From DATLLN01 sp963720885 (GTDB lineage: Bacteria > Actinomycetota > Thermoleophilia > Gaiellales > JAICJC01): a stretch of DNA of 64,000 nt. Position 1 is the stretch's first letter; every line of letters starts with the position of its first letter. The notes beneath the pieces were generated by a model. It saw only the letters and a list, made by a program, of their open reading frames with translations, was not told where the DNA came from and did not search any database. A program made the translations under genes and the position numbers. The stretch spans positions 372,001 through 436,000 of the forward strand of contig CAVRGW010000006.1 in the NCBI GenBank assembly GCA_963720885.1. The letters are read 5' to 3'. Below are positions 15,296 through 24,456 of this stretch, piece after piece.

Positions 15296-16855
15296 CTACA
15301 TCTCGACCGCGGCCGTGTGACCCCGCTCGCCCTGCGGCTCGGGCGGAGCATCGGCCGCGCGAGTGCCGCGAAGGCCGAAGAAGGACGTCAGCGATGCGGC
15401 GAATGCCAGCACCGCACCCGCGAGCATCGCACCCTGCACGCCGTGGACGAACGACTCCAGCGCCGCGGTCTGCGCCGCCTGGCCGCCGAACTTGCCGATC
15501 AGGTCGCCCTGGCCGCCGATCACCAGCTGCTCGATCTTGTCGCTGTGGGCCGCGGCCGGAGCGTTCAGCCCGTTCAGCTTGTCCTCCCACTGGCTGACGG
15601 TGAGGGCGGCGCCGATCGACCCGAGGATCGCGATGCCCAGCGCGCCGCCGATCTGGCGCGAGCTGTTGACCACGCCCGACGCGATGCCGGATTTGGTGTG
15701 GTCGACCGCGCCCATCGCCGCCGACGAGACCGACGGCATGGTCATCGAGATGCCGGCGCCCATCAGCACGTAGAACGGCCAGATGGCGTTGTACGACGTG
15801 TCCACCTGCAGCCGCGACAGGCCGAGCAGGCCGATCGTCATCATCAGCATGCCGGCCGACATCAGCGGCCGCGGCCCGACCTTGGTGTTCAGCCGGCCCG
15901 CGATCGGCGCCACGACGATCACCATCATCGTCAGCGGCAGGGAGCGGACGCCGGCCTGCATCGGCGAGTAGCCCTGCACGTTCTGGAAGTACAGGGTGAT
16001 GAAGTAGATGACGCCGAACATCGCGAAGCCGACCATCAGCACGACGATGTTCGAGATGCTGAACACGCGGTTCTTGAAGAAGTCGAGCGGCACCATCGGA
16101 TCGCGCTGCCGCAGCTCCCAGGCGATGAACCCGGCGAGCAGCGCGGCCGCAGCCGCCAGGAAGCCGAGCGTGTAGGCCGATGTCCACGAGTGCGACGACG
16201 TCTTGATCAGCGCCCAGGTCAGCGAGAACAGGCCGCCGGTGATCAGCACGGTGCCGACGATGTCGAGCGTCTTCGCCGACGGGTCGCGCGACTCGACGAC
16301 CGCCCACAGGCAGACCGCCGCGGCAGCGACGCCGATCGGAACATTGATCCAGAACACGGCCGACCAGTCGACGTGCTCGGTCAGGAAGCCGCCCAGCAGC
16401 GGGCCGATCGCCAGGCCGAGGCCGGAGATGCCGGCCCAGATGCCGATCGCCTGCGGCAGCTGCTTGCGCGGGAACGCGGCGACGATGATCGACAGCGACA
16501 GCGGGTTCAGCATCGCGGCGCCGACGCCCTGGACGGCGCGCGACGTGATCAGCTGGGTGTCGGACGTCGACAGCGCGCACGCCGCCGACGACAGCGTGAA
16601 GATCGCCAGGCCGAGCAAGAAGATCCGCTTCCGGCCGAACCGGTCGCCGAGCTTGCCACCCAGCAGGATCAGCGATGCGAACGACAGGACGTAGGCGTTG
16701 ACCGTCCACTCGAGGTTCGCGGGGGTCGTGTGCAGATGGCTCTGGATGCTTGGCAGCGCCACGTTCACGACGGTGTTGTCCAGCATGATCATGAACAGGG
16801 CGAAGCACATGGCGAACAGCGTCCACCACTTGTGGTTCGGGTGTTCCTCCGTCAC
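15296..16855 (-). CDS. MFS multidrug exporter, DHA2 (EmrB/QacA) family
   Basis: A 519-residue transporter with 14 predicted helices. FMIMLDNTVVNVALPSI near 18-34 is the family's helix-1 motif, GGKLGDRFGRKRIF near 63-76 is MFS motif A, and SGLGLAIGPLLGGFL near 139-153 is motif C, diagnostic of antiporters. GTG 16855 overlaps the TetR TGA as GTGA, so regulator and pump are co-translated. It probably exports a drug or a product under TetR control, perhaps the product of the neighbouring ATP-grasp/C45 genes. Confidence 0.88.
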   Translation of the reverse strand: MTEEHPNHKWWTLFAMCFALFMIMLDNTVVNVALPSIQSHLHTTPANLEWTVNAYVLSFASLILLGGKLGDRFGRKRIFLLGLAIFTLSSAACALSTSDTQLITSRAVQGVGAAMLNPLSLSIIVAAFPRKQLPQAIGIWAGISGLGLAIGPLLGGFLTEHVDWSAVFWINVPIGVAAAAVCLWAVVESRDPSAKTLDIVGTVLITGGLFSLTWALIKTSSHSWTSAYTLGFLAAAAALLAGFIAWELRQRDPMVPLDFFKNRVFSISNIVVLMVGFAMFGVIYFITLYFQNVQGYSPMQAGVRSLPLTMMVIVVAPIAGRLNTKVGPRPLMSAGMLMMTIGLLGLSRLQVDTSYNAIWPFYVLMGAGISMTMPSVSSAAMGAVDHTKSGIASGVVNSSRQIGGALGIAILGSIGAALTVSQWEDKLNGLNAPAAAHSDKIEQLVIGGQGDLIGKFGGQAAQTAALESFVHGVQGAMLAGAVLAFAASLTSFFGLRGTRAADAPPEPQGERGHTAAVEM

Positions 16856-17487
16856 GAGGACACCTCCTTCGAAGCTGGTGTCTTGAGCAGTGTGAGCAGC
16901 GTCTCGGGGAGCTGCGCGAACGACTTGTGCGCGCGGTCGCCGTAGACCGCGTAGCGGAATCCGGCCGAGATGACGATCCCGAAGTACAGCCACGCGACCT
17001 GCTCGGGATCGACGTCGGGGCGCACGGCACCGGCCGCCTGCTGGTCGGCGACCGCCTTCGCGACGCGCTTGCGCATGCGGTTGGCCGTCGTCTCCAGGGC
17101 CGCCCGGATGTCCGGGTTGTCGTCGACCAGGGTGACGGCGAGCATCCGCAGGCGCATGATCTCGAGCACCCGCGGCTCCTTGCGAAGTGAGTGGAAGACG
17201 TCGGCGAGCGACCGCAGCGGGTCGTCGGACTGCGCCGTCAGCGCCTCGACGCGGAGGCACATCTCCTCGCCAGCGGACTCCAGCACCGCGGCGAACAGTG
17301 CCTGCTTGGAGGGGAAGTGCTTGTACAGCATGGGCTCCGAGCAGCCGGCGACGGAGGCGATCTCGGAGGTCAGACCGCCGTGGAAGCCGCGTCGAGCGAA
17401 CACCTCGCGAGCGGCTTCGAGGATGGCGGTGCGCCGGTCTTGGGCGGAGAGACGGCGACGAGGCTCGGCGGTCTGGTCGAGCACCAT
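16852..17487 (-). CDS. TetR-family transcriptional regulator
   Basis: A 211-residue repressor. The N-terminal HTH reads ILEAAREVFARRGFHGGLTS, IASVAGCSEPMLYKHFPSKQALF, near 22-66. The C-terminal ligand domain is helical and variable. It precedes the exporter with a four-base overlap, a standard pump-repressor arrangement. A 14-bp palindrome, AGTGAATCTTCACT, at 17500-17513 just upstream of the start is a good candidate for its operator. Confidence 0.88.
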   Translation of the reverse strand: MVLDQTAEPRRRLSAQDRRTAILEAAREVFARRGFHGGLTSEIASVAGCSEPMLYKHFPSKQALFAAVLESAGEEMCLRVEALTAQSDDPLRSLADVFHSLRKEPRVLEIMRLRMLAVTLVDDNPDIRAALETTANRMRKRVAKAVADQQAAGAVRPDVDPEQVAWLYFGIVISAGFRYAVYGDRAHKSFAQLPETLLTLLKTPASKEVSS

Positions 17488-17499
17488 GGGCCGGAAGTT

Positions 17500-17513
17500 A
17501 GTGAATCTTCACT
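17500..17513. promoter_or_regulatory. Candidate TetR operator AGTGAATCTTCACT
   Basis: Six-base arms AGTGAA/TTCACT around TC, 12 bases upstream of the tetR start in the 74-base gap before the C45 stop. Position and form suit autoregulation of tetR and its exporter. Confidence 0.5.
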
Positions 17514-17561
17514 TCACCCGCAAACGGCTTAACCACAGCTTCACGGGGATGGCTCGAGGTG

Positions 17562-18554
17562 CTACGCGGCGGTGCTCTCGGCCAGCGTGACCGCGCAGAC
17601 GCCTTCGTCGAACCGGTCGAACGAGTGCAGCCAGGACGTGCCGGGCCAGTGGTACTCGGCCTCCCCCGCGCGCGGCCGGTAGACCGCCGTGTAGAGCGTG
17701 CCGAATCCCTTCGAGTAGTCCCTGGAGTAGAGCGGCGGCTCGAGGAACGCACCGGCGAAGGACTCGCCGTCCTGGCCGGGATCGTCGAGCAGCGTCTGCA
17801 ACCGGCGCTCGCGCTCGATCGACCGGGTCGCGGCCGCGTGCTCGGTCCACTCGACAGTGCCCTGGTGATTGGTCGCCGCCGCCTGGCGGTGGAACTGCAC
17901 CTCGCGGTCGGGCGCCAGGTAGGCCGTGAGGATCTCGCCAGACGCATCGACCAGCGTCAGCGTGTGCGCGAGCTGATGGGGAAGCCGGGCCAGGACGCGC
18001 TGCGCCTCGTCGACCGTCGAGCAGGTCTGCAGCACGTAGCGCATGACCAGCGGAATGCCGAAGCCGTCGCCGACCACCGGCCGGCCACCGAACGCCAGCG
18101 AGATCGCCAGCCCGTCCTCGTTCACGCCGTCCAGCAGGCCCCACAGGCAGTCGCTCATGCCGATCACCCGGCGGCCGGCCCATCCGGTCGACCAGATCAC
18201 GCCCTCCAGGCGGCCGGGTGCGTAGTCGTAGTTGCGCGCGAGGATCGGGTCGCCCGCCACCAGCACGCCCTGCGAGCAGCCGGACAGGTAGGACGGCGGC
18301 CGCCACATCGAGAGCATCCGCGCCGCCACGTCGCCGCCGCCGGCCAGCTCGACCAGGCGCTCCCAGGTCGGCACCAGCTCCGGCATGTGCTCGCGCAGCA
18401 TCCTCCGCGACTCCGCGTAGCCGGCGCGGGCGGCCTCGCCCTCGTGCAGGAACCAGCGCCGGTAGGCAGGCCACATGCCGTCGAACAGCGCCTGCCAGCG
18501 GGCGTCCGGCTCCCCCTCCTGCACGGCTTCGAACTGGATCGCGATCGTCGTCAC
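17562..18554 (-). CDS. C45-type acyltransferase/peptidase (Ntn hydrolase)
   Basis: A 330-residue protein related to acyl-CoA:6-aminopenicillanic acid acyltransferase (PF03417). GCSQGVLVAGDPILARNYDY near 92-111 contains the Cys expected to become the N-terminal nucleophile after cleavage, and the LARNYD motif. GVNEDGLAISLAFGG near 144-158 and TNHQGTVEW near 234-242 are also typical. Family members form or cleave amide bonds. ATG 18554 overlaps the ATP-grasp stop, so the two are probably made together in one pathway. Confidence 0.8.
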   Translation of the reverse strand: MTTIAIQFEAVQEGEPDARWQALFDGMWPAYRRWFLHEGEAARAGYAESRRMLREHMPELVPTWERLVELAGGGDVAARMLSMWRPPSYLSGCSQGVLVAGDPILARNYDYAPGRLEGVIWSTGWAGRRVIGMSDCLWGLLDGVNEDGLAISLAFGGRPVVGDGFGIPLVMRYVLQTCSTVDEAQRVLARLPHQLAHTLTLVDASGEILTAYLAPDREVQFHRQAAATNHQGTVEWTEHAAATRSIERERRLQTLLDDPGQDGESFAGAFLEPPLYSRDYSKGFGTLYTAVYRPRAGEAEYHWPGTSWLHSFDRFDEGVCAVTLAESTAA

Positions 18555-20012
18555 AGCATCTTGAACGAGAAGGGCTCCGGCTCGGGCAGCATCTCGCGGG
18601 TCGTGGCCGGCTCGCCGTGGAACTCGCCCTTGATGGCGGTGATCCAGTTGTGAGCCCGGTCGGTCAGCTCGCCGTCGTCGTCCATCAGGTTGCCACGGGT
18701 GACGAGGATGCCGAGGTCGGCCCCCGGGTAGCGGTAGTTGCCCGCGTCGGCAATGCGGAGGTAGAACGCGTGATCCTCGTCGGCGATCGTGTGCCAGTCA
18801 GTGTCCTTGCGCGCGAAGCGGATCGCTCCGTTGGTCTGCATCCGCCAGATCCCCGACTGCGGCGCGCCGGTCAGCATCTCCACCTGCTCGTCGGTCTCCT
18901 TGAGGATGAACTGCGACCACGCGTCGATGTTCTGCGGGTGCGCCCACCGCTCGTTGAGCTCGTCGACGTCGATCTCGTAGTCAACGTCCATGAACTCCAG
19001 CAGGTGGAACAGGAACAGCGGCATGTCCCCGTAGGCAACGGCCGTGACGTTGGTCATCGAGCTCGCGCCGGTGACCCGCGGGTTCATCTCGCCCAGGTAC
19101 ATCTCGCCGGTGTCGACGTCGGCCAGGAAGTCGAGCTCGAAGTACCCGCGATACCCCTCCTTGCGGAGCCGCTCGCCCATCTGCATGGTGCGGGCGCGTG
19201 CCACCTCGCGTACGTCGTCCGAGAACAGCGAGCCGTGCACGTCGTTGCCGCACCAGCCGCCGCCATAGGGCGTCAGCTCGGGGAAGCCGGCGAGCTCGGT
19301 CATCAGCGGGCCGACCAGCGTCCCGTGGCGGGTGATCACGCCCTCGATCGCCGCCTCGCGGCAGGTGATCCGGCGCATCACCTTCAGCTCCTCGTCGACC
19401 AGCTTCGATGCGTGCTCGTCCCAGTCCGCCCGGGAGGCGATGAAGAACGTGGTCTGGCCGGAGTCGCCGTACGGCGTCTGCACGACCAGGTCGTCGCCGA
19501 TGCCGGCCGAATCGGCCAGCGCCGTCAGCTCGTCGAAGCTGGACGCCCGGCCGAGGATGTTGGGCACGCTCGGCACGCCCGCCTCGTCGCGCGATCCGCG
19601 TCGTCTCGATCTTCGAGTCCAGCCGGGTGCGGAGCGCGGCGCTGGGGAACGCGACCTCCAGCCCGATCTCCTCGGCCAGCGCCTCGGTCTCCTCGTCGAA
19701 CATCAGGAAGACGGCCTTGCCCGGCCCGCGGGCGGACACGTAGTCGACGATCTCCTTGTGACCGAGCAGGTAGTTGCAGATCTCCTCGATCGACTCGAAG
19801 GCGCGCGGCGAACGCTCCCCGGGGACGACCACGTTCGGGTGGTGGCCGTCGAACGAGTCGTAGTAGTTGAGGTACCGCAGGTTCCGCACCCAGCGGTCCA
19901 TGCCGAGCAGGTTGAACGCCGTGGCCGAGACGAAGTAGACGGGCGTCGGGTTCGTGCGAAAGAACCTGCGGATGTCCGAGATGCCCCGGAGCGGGGTGCT
20001 GGTAGGCGACAC
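18551..20012 (-). pseudogene. ATP-grasp ligase (biotin-carboxylase-like), interrupted by a frameshift
   Basis: The two frames together give a protein of about 487 residues. The 5' frame starts at GTG 20012 after AGGAGGA and reads through RLDSKIETTRI. The 3' frame continues from DEAGVPSVPNILGRA. The junction lies near 19590-19600 in a CG-dinucleotide run and needs either one base removed or two added. LVVQTPYGDSGQTTFF is the ATP-binding glycine loop; LDFLADVDTGEMYLGEMNPR carries the Mg-binding Glu and Asn. ATP-grasp enzymes join carboxylates to amines or thiols. The intact flanking sequence suggests a recent mutation or an assembly indel. Confidence 0.8.
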
Positions 20013-20071
20013 GCCGTCCTCCTGCTTGCCGTTGTCCGCCGATCCTCCACCAGCATTGGCCGCATGTCCAG

Positions 20072-21340
20072 TCAACCGGTTACCCCGCACCAGTCGCGGA
20101 TGAACAGCGCGAGCACCTGCGCCGTCTGCACCACGGACGGCAGGTACACCCGCTCGTCCACGCCGTGGGCGCCCTCGGCGTACGGCCCGAAGCAGACGCT
20201 GGGGATGCCGCCGTGCAGCCCGAACGTGCGCGCGTCGGTCGTGCCGGTGGTCGCGATCAGGGCAGGCGCGGCGTCCGCCTGGCGGGCGTACGTCGCCGAC
20301 AACGCCGTGACCAGCGGCTCGTCCGCGGCGATCGCGTACCCGTCGCAGGCGAAGCCGTCGTAGCTGACCTCCGGCGGGTGCTCGGCGAGGTAGGCGTCCG
20401 TGTCCGCCGCGGACGCGACCGCGGCCTCGATGCGCTCGCGCAAGCTCTCGACGGACTCGCCGGGGTAGAGCGCAAGCCGGAACCGCGCCCGGCACTCGCC
20501 GGCCACCGTGGACGGCCAGTCGCCGCCCTGGATCACACCGACGTTCAGGTTGATCGGGTGCGGATAGGCGTCGTAGGGCGGCGGGCGCACCTCGTTCAGC
20601 TCCGCCTCGAGCGCCCGCAGGGCGCGGATCACCGGCACCATCGCCTCGATCGCATTGTTGCCCGCCGCGGCGTCCGCGGCGTGCGCCGGCACGCCCGCCA
20701 CCCGGACGTCGAACCACACCACGCCCACCTGCGACACGGTGATCGCGGCGCCGAACGGCTCGACCACCACGGCGGCGTCCGCCGTATGGCCGGCCAGCAG
20801 GCAGGCCAGCGCGCCGTTGCCGCCGCACTCCTCCTCGACCACCGACTGCAGCGTCACCGGCCCGGCCGGCGCCAGCCCCAGCCAGCGGAGGCCGCGCACC
20901 GCCCCGACCATGGCCGCCAGCCCGGCCTTCATGTCGCCGGCCCCGCGGCCGTACACCCAATCGTCCTCGACGGTCGCCCGGAACGGCGAGGTGCGCCAGA
21001 AGCGCACCGGCTCCGGGCTGACGACGTCGATATGGCCGTTCAGCAGCAGCGAGCGGCCGTCGCCGCCGCCCCAGCGCGCCACCACGTTGCGCTTGCCCGC
21101 CACGTCCCACGAGAACGGCGCGCACGCCGGGTGGGCGCGCAGCGTCTCGGCGTCCATCGGCACGTCCTCGGGCTCGAGCCCGGCGTCCCGCATCCCACGC
21201 TCCATCACGACCTGGCCGAGCTCCTCATCGCCCAGCAACGTGGGCGCCTCGACCAGGTCTGACAGGAGCTCGACGATCGCGTCGCGCTCCGCCGCCACCG
21301 CGGACAGGATCGAGGCGTCGTCCGGGTCGGCGGTCGCCAT
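20072..21340 (-). CDS. M20-family metallopeptidase/deacylase (ArgE/DapE-like)
   Basis: A 422-residue dizinc hydrolase. GHIDVVSP near 84-91 supplies the first His/Asp pair, GRGAGDMKAG near 117-126 the bridging Asp, and EEECGGNG near 154-161 the catalytic Glu and ligand. A dimerisation domain occupies about 190-310. The family deacylates N-acylated amino acids or cleaves dipeptides. The start is ATG 21340 with a TACGGT box ending seven bases upstream. It is 59 bases ahead of the ATP-grasp gene on the same strand. Confidence 0.85.
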   Translation of the reverse strand: MATADPDDASILSAVAAERDAIVELLSDLVEAPTLLGDEELGQVVMERGMRDAGLEPEDVPMDAETLRAHPACAPFSWDVAGKRNVVARWGGGDGRSLLLNGHIDVVSPEPVRFWRTSPFRATVEDDWVYGRGAGDMKAGLAAMVGAVRGLRWLGLAPAGPVTLQSVVEEECGGNGALACLLAGHTADAAVVVEPFGAAITVSQVGVVWFDVRVAGVPAHAADAAAGNNAIEAMVPVIRALRALEAELNEVRPPPYDAYPHPINLNVGVIQGGDWPSTVAGECRARFRLALYPGESVESLRERIEAAVASAADTDAYLAEHPPEVSYDGFACDGYAIAADEPLVTALSATYARQADAAPALIATTGTTDARTFGLHGGIPSVCFGPYAEGAHGVDERVYLPSVVQTAQVLALFIRDWCGVTG

Positions 21341-21347
21341 CGGCGGC

Positions 21348-21353
21348 ACCGTA
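21348..21353 (-). promoter_or_regulatory. -10 box TACGGT for the M20 gene, leaderless
   Basis: Read on the minus strand, TACGGT ends seven bases before ATG 21340. It probably drives the M20/ATP-grasp/C45 run. Confidence 0.4.
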
Positions 21354-21409
21354 GCAGCGGGTCCGGCCGTCGCCTCAAGGCCGCGGCCTCGCGGACGATC
21401 GGAGGACCA

Positions 21410-23527
21410 GTGCGTCTTCGCGCGATCACCCCCGTCGCGCTCGTGCTCGTTCTGACCGGCTGCGGCCACGGAACGGAGCTCGGCCAGGCCCCACCGCCAC
21501 AGATCACGGTGGACGGGCTGCGCATGCCCGCGCGCGTCCACGGCGGGGCCGTCGAGGCAGCGACTGCCGACGGGTTCCGGCCGCGCTTCTGGGGCGGGGT
21601 CAACCTCGGGTCGACGACCCCCGGCCACCTGCCCGGCGAGGTGGCGGCGACCCGCGAGGACTACAGCCGGTGGATCTGGGAGATGGGCCGGCTCGGCGTC
21701 AGCACGGTGCGCGTCTACACGATCCTCCGACCGTCGTTCTACGACGCGCTGCGGGCGTACGACCTGGGCCATCCCAACCGCCCGATCAGGCTGATCCAGG
21801 GCGTGTGGATCCCCGAGGACGAGTGGCTCTCGACGGGCGATGCGTACGCCCCCGCGGTGACGAACGGCTTCAAGGCCGAGATCGCTGACGCGGTCGCGGT
21901 CGTCCATGGCTCGACCGACCTTCCCGAGCGCCCCGGGCACGCCAGCGGGTCGTACCGCAGCAACGTCGCACCGTGGCTGCTGGCGTGGTCGATCGGCGTC
22001 GAATGGGATCAGAAGGCCGTGAAATCGACCGACCGGCAGGAGGCCGGACGGCCGGCGTTCCACGGGCGCTACTTCACCAGCGCCGAGGGCTCGACGCCGA
22101 TGGAGAGCTGGATCGCGTCGATGCTCGACTACACGGCATCGCTGGAGGCCGGCCGCGGCTGGAGCATGCCGCTGACGTTCACCAACTGGCTGACCACCGA
22201 TCCGCTGCCCCACCCGTACGAGCCACTGCACCGGGAGGACGCGGTCTCGATCGACGCGATGCACATCGCGGCGACGCAGGCGTGGCCGGGCGGCTTCTTC
22301 GCCAGCTACCACGCCTATCCCTACTACCCCGACTTCCTGCGCCGCACCCCGCGCTACGCCAACGCCGCCGACCCCTACTCCGTCTACCTCCGCGACCTCC
22401 GCCGCCACCACCGAGGGCAGGCGGTGATGATCACCGAGTTCGGCGTACCGACCGGCATCGGCGTGGCCCACCGCGGGCCGCTTGGCCGGGACCAGGGAGC
22501 CCACACCGAGCTGGAGGCGGGCAGCATGGACGCCGACATGCTGCGCGACATCCGGCGCGACGGCTACGCCGGCGGCATGCTGTTCGAGTGGCTGGACGAG
22601 TGGTTCAAGTTCACCTGGAACACCTGGGATCTGGAGCAGCCGGCGGAGCGCCGCGCCCTGTGGCGCAACGCGCTGACCAACGAGGAGCAGTTCGGGCTGA
22701 TCGCCGCCGACACCCGGGGTCAGGCGGCCTCCGGCGGCAGCGTGATCGCCGGCGCCGGCGCGGGCGTCCAGGAGGTGCGGGCGAGCCACGACGAGGAGTA
22801 CCTCTACCTGCGGCTGCGGTTCGACCGCCCGGGGTCATGGCGAAGCAGCCCGGTGACCGTGGGCTTCGACGTCCGCCCCGGCGAGAACCGGGGGCTGCCG
22901 GGCACGCGCGGCACCGACCCGGCCGCCGACGTTGCGCTGCGCATCGGCTCGGGAGACTCGGCGAGGCTGGTGCAGGCGGCGTGGACCGATCCGATCGCCT
23001 GGCAGTACGGCGTCGCCCGCAGCTTCGTCCCCGTGCATCGCGCCGACCTCGAGCAGGGGAGCGGCGTGTGGGACTCGCCGCGGCTGATCCTGAACCGGCC
23101 CACGCTGATCCGTCCGGAGCATCGGGTGTACCCGACGGAGCTGGTCGACGTTGGGACGTTCCGCTGGGGGGCATGGACCGAGCCGACCAACCTGGTGCGC
23201 GCGCACGGCGACGTGGTCGACATCCGCATCCCCTGGATGCTGCTGACCTTCGCCGACCCGTCGAGCCACCTCGTCTACCGCGTCGGCGCGTCCGGCGTGG
23301 TCACGACCGAGAAGGTCGGCGCGATGGGGATCTCGCTGGCGGGCGCCGGCCAGATGAGCGCGACGTCCGGCTACTCGTGGCCGGGCTGGAACACGGTGCA
23401 ATGGCACGAGCGGCGCAAGGCGGGCTGGACCGACGTCCGGTCGGCCATGCTGGATCCGGCCGGCGGCGACCACAGCGTGACCGCGTGCCCCATCGGCGCG
23501 ATCACGCCATGCGCGTCAACGCCCTGA
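21410..23527 (+). CDS. Secreted lipoprotein with a glycosidase-like TIM-barrel domain
   Basis: A 705-residue protein from GTG 21410 with GGAGGA just upstream. The N-terminus is a lipoprotein signal peptide ending LVLTGCG, so it should be anchored outside the membrane. Residues about 60-430 look like a glycoside-hydrolase barrel: WGGVNLGS, GVSTVRVYTILRPSFY, SIGVEWD, and VMITEFGVPTG where the Glu would be the nucleophile. Residues about 450-690 form a beta-rich domain with repeated DEEYLYLRLRF-like strands, as in carbohydrate-binding modules. The closest family and the substrate are not recognised. Confidence 0.65.
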   Translation: MRLRAITPVALVLVLTGCGHGTELGQAPPPQITVDGLRMPARVHGGAVEAATADGFRPRFWGGVNLGSTTPGHLPGEVAATREDYSRWIWEMGRLGVSTVRVYTILRPSFYDALRAYDLGHPNRPIRLIQGVWIPEDEWLSTGDAYAPAVTNGFKAEIADAVAVVHGSTDLPERPGHASGSYRSNVAPWLLAWSIGVEWDQKAVKSTDRQEAGRPAFHGRYFTSAEGSTPMESWIASMLDYTASLEAGRGWSMPLTFTNWLTTDPLPHPYEPLHREDAVSIDAMHIAATQAWPGGFFASYHAYPYYPDFLRRTPRYANAADPYSVYLRDLRRHHRGQAVMITEFGVPTGIGVAHRGPLGRDQGAHTELEAGSMDADMLRDIRRDGYAGGMLFEWLDEWFKFTWNTWDLEQPAERRALWRNALTNEEQFGLIAADTRGQAASGGSVIAGAGAGVQEVRASHDEEYLYLRLRFDRPGSWRSSPVTVGFDVRPGENRGLPGTRGTDPAADVALRIGSGDSARLVQAAWTDPIAWQYGVARSFVPVHRADLEQGSGVWDSPRLILNRPTLIRPEHRVYPTELVDVGTFRWGAWTEPTNLVRAHGDVVDIRIPWMLLTFADPSSHLVYRVGASGVVTTEKVGAMGISLAGAGQMSATSGYSWPGWNTVQWHERRKAGWTDVRSAMLDPAGGDHSVTACPIGAITPCASTP

Positions 23528-23535
23528 CCCGCGGC

Positions 23536-24396
23536 TTAGCTCGCGCCGAGCGTGTTGCCGAGTCCGCCGAGGTCGGCGACCTGCCCGGCCGGCGGCGCCT
23601 TCACGTCGACCTGCACGCCGAAGTCGAAGTAGTCGACCTGCACGTCGGACTGCACCGACTGGCCGTTCACGTCGAGGTTCGTCGCGGTCACCATGCGCAC
23701 GATGCGGCCGTCGCCGTCGACCCAGATGTCGATCGGGATCGACGCCGAGCCGTAGCTCTTGACGATCGCCTCGAAGCTCCGCCGCTGCGACGCCGGCAGG
23801 CTGGCCAGCACCTTCTGCATGCTGGTCTCGGCGTGGTAATGCGTCGCCTGGACGCCGCGCACGTCGTCCGACCCGACCCGGGTGACGCCCTTGGACAGGC
23901 CGCGCAGGTAGTCGAGCATCTTGGTCGGATCGCTCTGGCCGGTGCCGAGATCCGTGGGCCCGCCGGCGCCGAGGTCGCCGAGATCGACCTTCACCCATTG
24001 CTTGCCTGAGCCGGTCAGGCCGGCGAACAGCGGCGACTGGATGTAGACAGCGCCGTCGACGACGCGCTCCGTCATGGTCATGCCGTTCACGGCGCCGAGC
24101 GCCTGGTCGGCCGAGAAGCGGATCGCGATCTGGGCCGCCGGCGGCTGGAATCCGGTCACGCCGGTGCCGGTCATCGTCATCACCTTGACCGAGTTCGCGG
24201 AGACGGACATCCGCATCGCGAACCGCGCCGAGCCCGCGTCGCGGGTCTTCGTCGCCGAGCTGATCAGTTCCATCCTCGGCGAGGACGAGCTGGAGGTGGC
24301 GCCGGCGGACGAGCCGCCGGAGGAGGCGCCGCCGCACGCGGCGGGGACGAGCAGGCTGAGGGCCATGGCGGCCGCGGTGAGTCGTCGCATGATCAT
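23536..24396 (-). CDS. LppX/LprG-like lipoprotein
   Basis: A 286-residue lipoprotein with signal peptide and lipobox LVPAACGG near 16-23, then a Ser-rich linker. The mature part (SARFAMRMSVSANSVKVMTMTG, GMTMTERVVDGAVYI, PIDIWVDGDGRIVRM) has the pattern of LolA/LppX-type half-barrels that carry lipids. ATG 24396 and ATG 24390 are both possible starts. Its stop faces the preceding lipoprotein gene with eight bases between. Confidence 0.7.
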   Translation of the reverse strand: MIMRRLTAAAMALSLLVPAACGGASSGGSSAGATSSSSSPRMELISSATKTRDAGSARFAMRMSVSANSVKVMTMTGTGVTGFQPPAAQIAIRFSADQALGAVNGMTMTERVVDGAVYIQSPLFAGLTGSGKQWVKVDLGDLGAGGPTDLGTGQSDPTKMLDYLRGLSKGVTRVGSDDVRGVQATHYHAETSMQKVLASLPASQRRSFEAIVKSYGSASIPIDIWVDGDGRIVRMVTATNLDVNGQSVQSDVQVDYFDFGVQVDVKAPPAGQVADLGGLGNTLGAS

Positions 24397-24456
24397 CTGA
24401 TCGGCACGTTCACCGCCGAGGTAAAGGATCCCTGCCTCCCCGCCGATATTCCGGGC

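Noticed and set aside
20072..22789. A 905-codon frame that would extend the M20 peptidase by nearly 500 residues
   Set aside because: The extension is antisense to the lipoprotein gene, lacks domain motifs, and ATG 21340 has its own -10 box.
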